A stretch of 7,075 nucleotides of DNA from Prevotellaceae bacterium (GTDB lineage: Bacteria > Bacteroidota > Bacteroidia > Bacteroidales > UBA932): positions 1 through 7,075 of the forward strand of contig JAITHX010000080.1 of the NCBI GenBank assembly GCA_031279735.1, read 5' to 3'. The translations under genes were made by a program, and so were the position numbers. Shown here one piece after another: positions 5,826 through 7,075 of the stretch; within the stretch, counting starts at the first letter, position 1; every line of letters begins with the position of its first letter. A model generated the notes under the pieces. It did no database searches, was not told the origin of the DNA, and saw only the letters and a program-made list of their open reading frames with translations.

Positions 5826-6266
5826 ATGAACAGAATACGACTCACTAAGCGTTTCGATTTCGAAGCCGCCCACGCTCTGACCGGCTACGACGGCGCCTGC
5901 CGGCACATTCACGGACATTCCTACGTGCTGCATGTGACCGTGTCGGGCTACCCCTCGACCGACCCGACCGACCCCAAACTTGGAATGGCGATGGATTTCG
6001 GCACGCTGAAACGCATTGTTGCGGAAAACATCATCGACAGGTTCGACCACTGTCTGATGCTCAGAACCGATTCGCCTCTCGCCCTCGACGCGAAACGGGA
6101 ATACGAAAGAGTGGAACTGTTCGACTTTCAGCCTACGTGCGAGAACATTCTGCTCCTTTTCGTCGAAATACTCCGGCACCGCTTGCCCTCATCCGTTTGC
6201 CTCCACAGGATGCAGCTGAACGAAACCAGCGCCTCCTATGCCGAATGGTATGCTTCCGACCAATAG
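5826..6266 (+). CDS. queD: 6-carboxy-5,6,7,8-tetrahydropterin synthase (6-pyruvoyl tetrahydropterin synthase family)
   Basis: This 146-residue T-fold enzyme converts 7,8-dihydroneopterin triphosphate to 6-carboxytetrahydropterin, the first committed step towards preQ0 and queuosine. The zinc ligands are His16 (in FEAAHAL) and His29 and His31 (in HIHGHSY). The catalytic cysteine is Cys25, four residues before His29. MDFG (56-59), the catalytic Asp74-His75 pair (FDHCLML) and the pterin-anchoring Glu133 (LNETSASYAEW) are all present, so it looks fully active. A C-x3-HGH spacing favours QueD over a eukaryotic-type PTPS. It begins 7 bases after the cimA stop and ends 12 bases before recR, so the three are almost surely co-transcribed. 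No other queuosine gene or preQ1 riboswitch is visible here. Confidence 0.93.
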   Translation: MNRIRLTKRFDFEAAHALTGYDGACRHIHGHSYVLHVTVSGYPSTDPTDPKLGMAMDFGTLKRIVAENIIDRFDHCLMLRTDSPLALDAKREYERVELFDFQPTCENILLLFVEILRHRLPSSVCLHRMQLNETSASYAEWYASDQ

Positions 6267-6278
6267 ACTATTCCGGCT

Positions 6279-6890
6279 ATGATTGAAATTCCCTCGAAAC
6301 TGCTGTCCGCCGCCGTCGATGAAATGGCGAGCCTTCCGGGCGTCGGACGCAAAACCGCGCTGCGACTCGCGCTGCACCTTCTGAAACAGCCGCAGGAAAA
6401 CGTGGAACGCTTCGGTAACTCTTTCATCAGGATGCGCAGAGACTTGTTTCGGTGTCGGATATGTCACAATGTTTCCGACACTAGCATCTGTCCGATCTGT
6501 TCCGACACGTCGCGCGATACGTCGATGATTTGCGTGGTCGAAAGCATACGCGAAGTCATGTCCATAGAAAACACCATGCAGTATAACGGAACCTACCATG
6601 TGCTCGGCGGCATAATTTCGCCCATAGAAGGCACCGGACCTTCCGACCTCGCCGTCGATTCGCTGCTTGCGCGCGCCGCCGACACGGAGATACGGGAGGT
6701 GATTCTCGCCCTCAGCACCACGATGGAGGGCGAAACAACAGGCTTCTATCTCTACAAAAGACTGAAACCCTGCAACGTGACAGTCTCTGTCATTGCCCGC
6801 GGCGTGAGTTTCGGCGACGAAATAGAATACGCCGACGAAATCACTCTCGGACGTTCGATAAAGAATCGGAGACCATTTGAATTATTGTAA
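6279..6890 (+). CDS. recR: Recombination mediator protein RecR
   Basis: RecR acts with RecO (and RecF) to load RecA onto SSB-coated single-stranded gaps during recombinational repair; it forms a DNA-clamping ring. The 203-residue length is typical. Domains appear in the family order: an N-terminal helix-hairpin-helix with LPGVGRKTALRLALHLL (19-35), a four-cysteine zinc finger at Cys59, Cys62, Cys71 and Cys74 (CxxC-x8-CxxC), a Toprim domain from about 82 with ICVVES (84-89, Glu88) and YHVLGGIISPIEGTGP (106-121), and the C-terminal ITLGRSIKNRRPFELL. All key residues are intact. The ATG gives the usual short N-terminus before the hairpin. It is the last recognised gene of the cluster, and hairpins follow it. 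Confidence 0.97.
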   Translation: MIEIPSKLLSAAVDEMASLPGVGRKTALRLALHLLKQPQENVERFGNSFIRMRRDLFRCRICHNVSDTSICPICSDTSRDTSMICVVESIREVMSIENTMQYNGTYHVLGGIISPIEGTGPSDLAVDSLLARAADTEIREVILALSTTMEGETTGFYLYKRLKPCNVTVSVIARGVSFGDEIEYADEITLGRSIKNRRPFELL

Positions 6891-6909
6891 TGAATGGTTC
6901 TACTGGGAA

Positions 6910-6942
6910 TTGTGTGGAAAAGCCATAAAACCCCTATTTTTC
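6910..6942 (+). promoter_or_regulatory. Possible promoter downstream of recR
   Basis: TATTTTTC at 6935-6942 differs from TAnnTTTG only in the last base, and TTG at 6910-6912 lies 22 bases upstream. The core CATAAAACCCCTAT (6924-6937) is identical to the sequence ending in the rpmE2 -7 element (minus strand 1118-1105). It could drive a short transcript or a gene beyond the window. No coding frame starts within the remaining 130 bases. Confidence 0.3.
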
Positions 6943-7014
6943 AAAGTGGCTTTAGTAGCCTCCGGACAGCATATATTCACCCTTGTTCCCTTATTAAGGG
7001 ATTGTGCGGTTCTT

Positions 7015-7035
7015 CACCGCGTCGCGGTGTTTTTT
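7015..7035 (+). terminator. Rho-independent terminator-like hairpin after recR
   Basis: CACCGC (7015-7020) and GCGGTG (7024-7029) form a 6-bp G/C-rich stem with a GTC loop, followed directly by six T residues (7030-7035). It lies 125 bases past the recR stop and could end the cimA-queD-recR transcript. Competing arms sit on both sides: GCGGT at 7006-7010 and CACCGC at 7036-7041. Confidence 0.6.
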
Positions 7036-7038
7036 CAC

Positions 7039-7075
7039 CGCAGAGGACGCAAAGGCTTCGCAGGGGGCGCAGAGG
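7039..7075 (+). repeat. Start of a CGCAGAGG-type intergenic repeat, cut by the window edge
   Basis: Four degenerate copies of CGCAGAGG begin at 7039, 7048, 7059 and 7068 (CGCAGAGG, CGCAAAGG, CGCAGGGG, CGCAGAGG), spaced 9, 11 and 9 bases apart. Such short G/A-rich tandem units are widespread non-coding repeats in bacterial genomes. The array runs off the right edge, so its length is unknown. Confidence 0.65.

Overview
The window reads as chromosomal DNA from a member of the Bacteroidota, most likely Bacteroidales. Three signs point there. Several genes are preceded by the Bacteroidetes-type -7 element TAnnTTTG, some with a TTTG element about 18-19 bases upstream. Translation starts sit behind A/T-rich leaders rather than Shine-Dalgarno sequences. 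The gene products, such as zinc-free type B L31 and a secreted multidomain hydrolase with a carbohydrate-binding-like tail, fit that phylum. No phage or IS gene and no CRISPR array was recognised.

Left part (1-1210): on the minus strand lie a partial membrane O-acyltransferase running off the left edge and, upstream of it, rpmE2 with a clear promoter and a strong terminator. Middle (1211-3302, plus strand): a secreted isochorismatase-fold hydrolase carrying chitobiase-type and NPCBM-like C-terminal domains, then a 14-bp A/T repeat pair, then coaD for coenzyme A synthesis. Directly after the coaD stop (3303-4093) comes a patch of genomic scar: an AAA ATPase remnant lacking its P-loop half and apparently its C-terminus, a striking array of 10-bp units in alternating orientation that can fold into an 80-nt hairpin, and a second short hairpin that may end the tRNA-His gene.

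Right part (4094-7075): tRNA-His on the minus strand is divergent from a tight plus-strand cluster cimA-queD-recR (gaps of 7 and 12 bases) led by a TACTTTTG promoter element. CimA makes citramalate from pyruvate and acetyl-CoA for threonine-independent isoleucine synthesis. QueD makes the pterin precursor of queuosine. RecR serves RecFOR recombinational repair. Their functions are unrelated, so the cluster looks like housekeeping co-transcription rather than a pathway. Downstream of recR are mutually exclusive hairpin arms, a terminator-like stem with a T tract, and the start of a CGCAGAGG-type repeat cut by the window edge.

I do not see a convincing new defence or mobile system. The items most worth a second look are the decamer inverted array, the multidomain secreted hydrolase with its altered catalytic triad, and the ATPase remnant butted against coaD.
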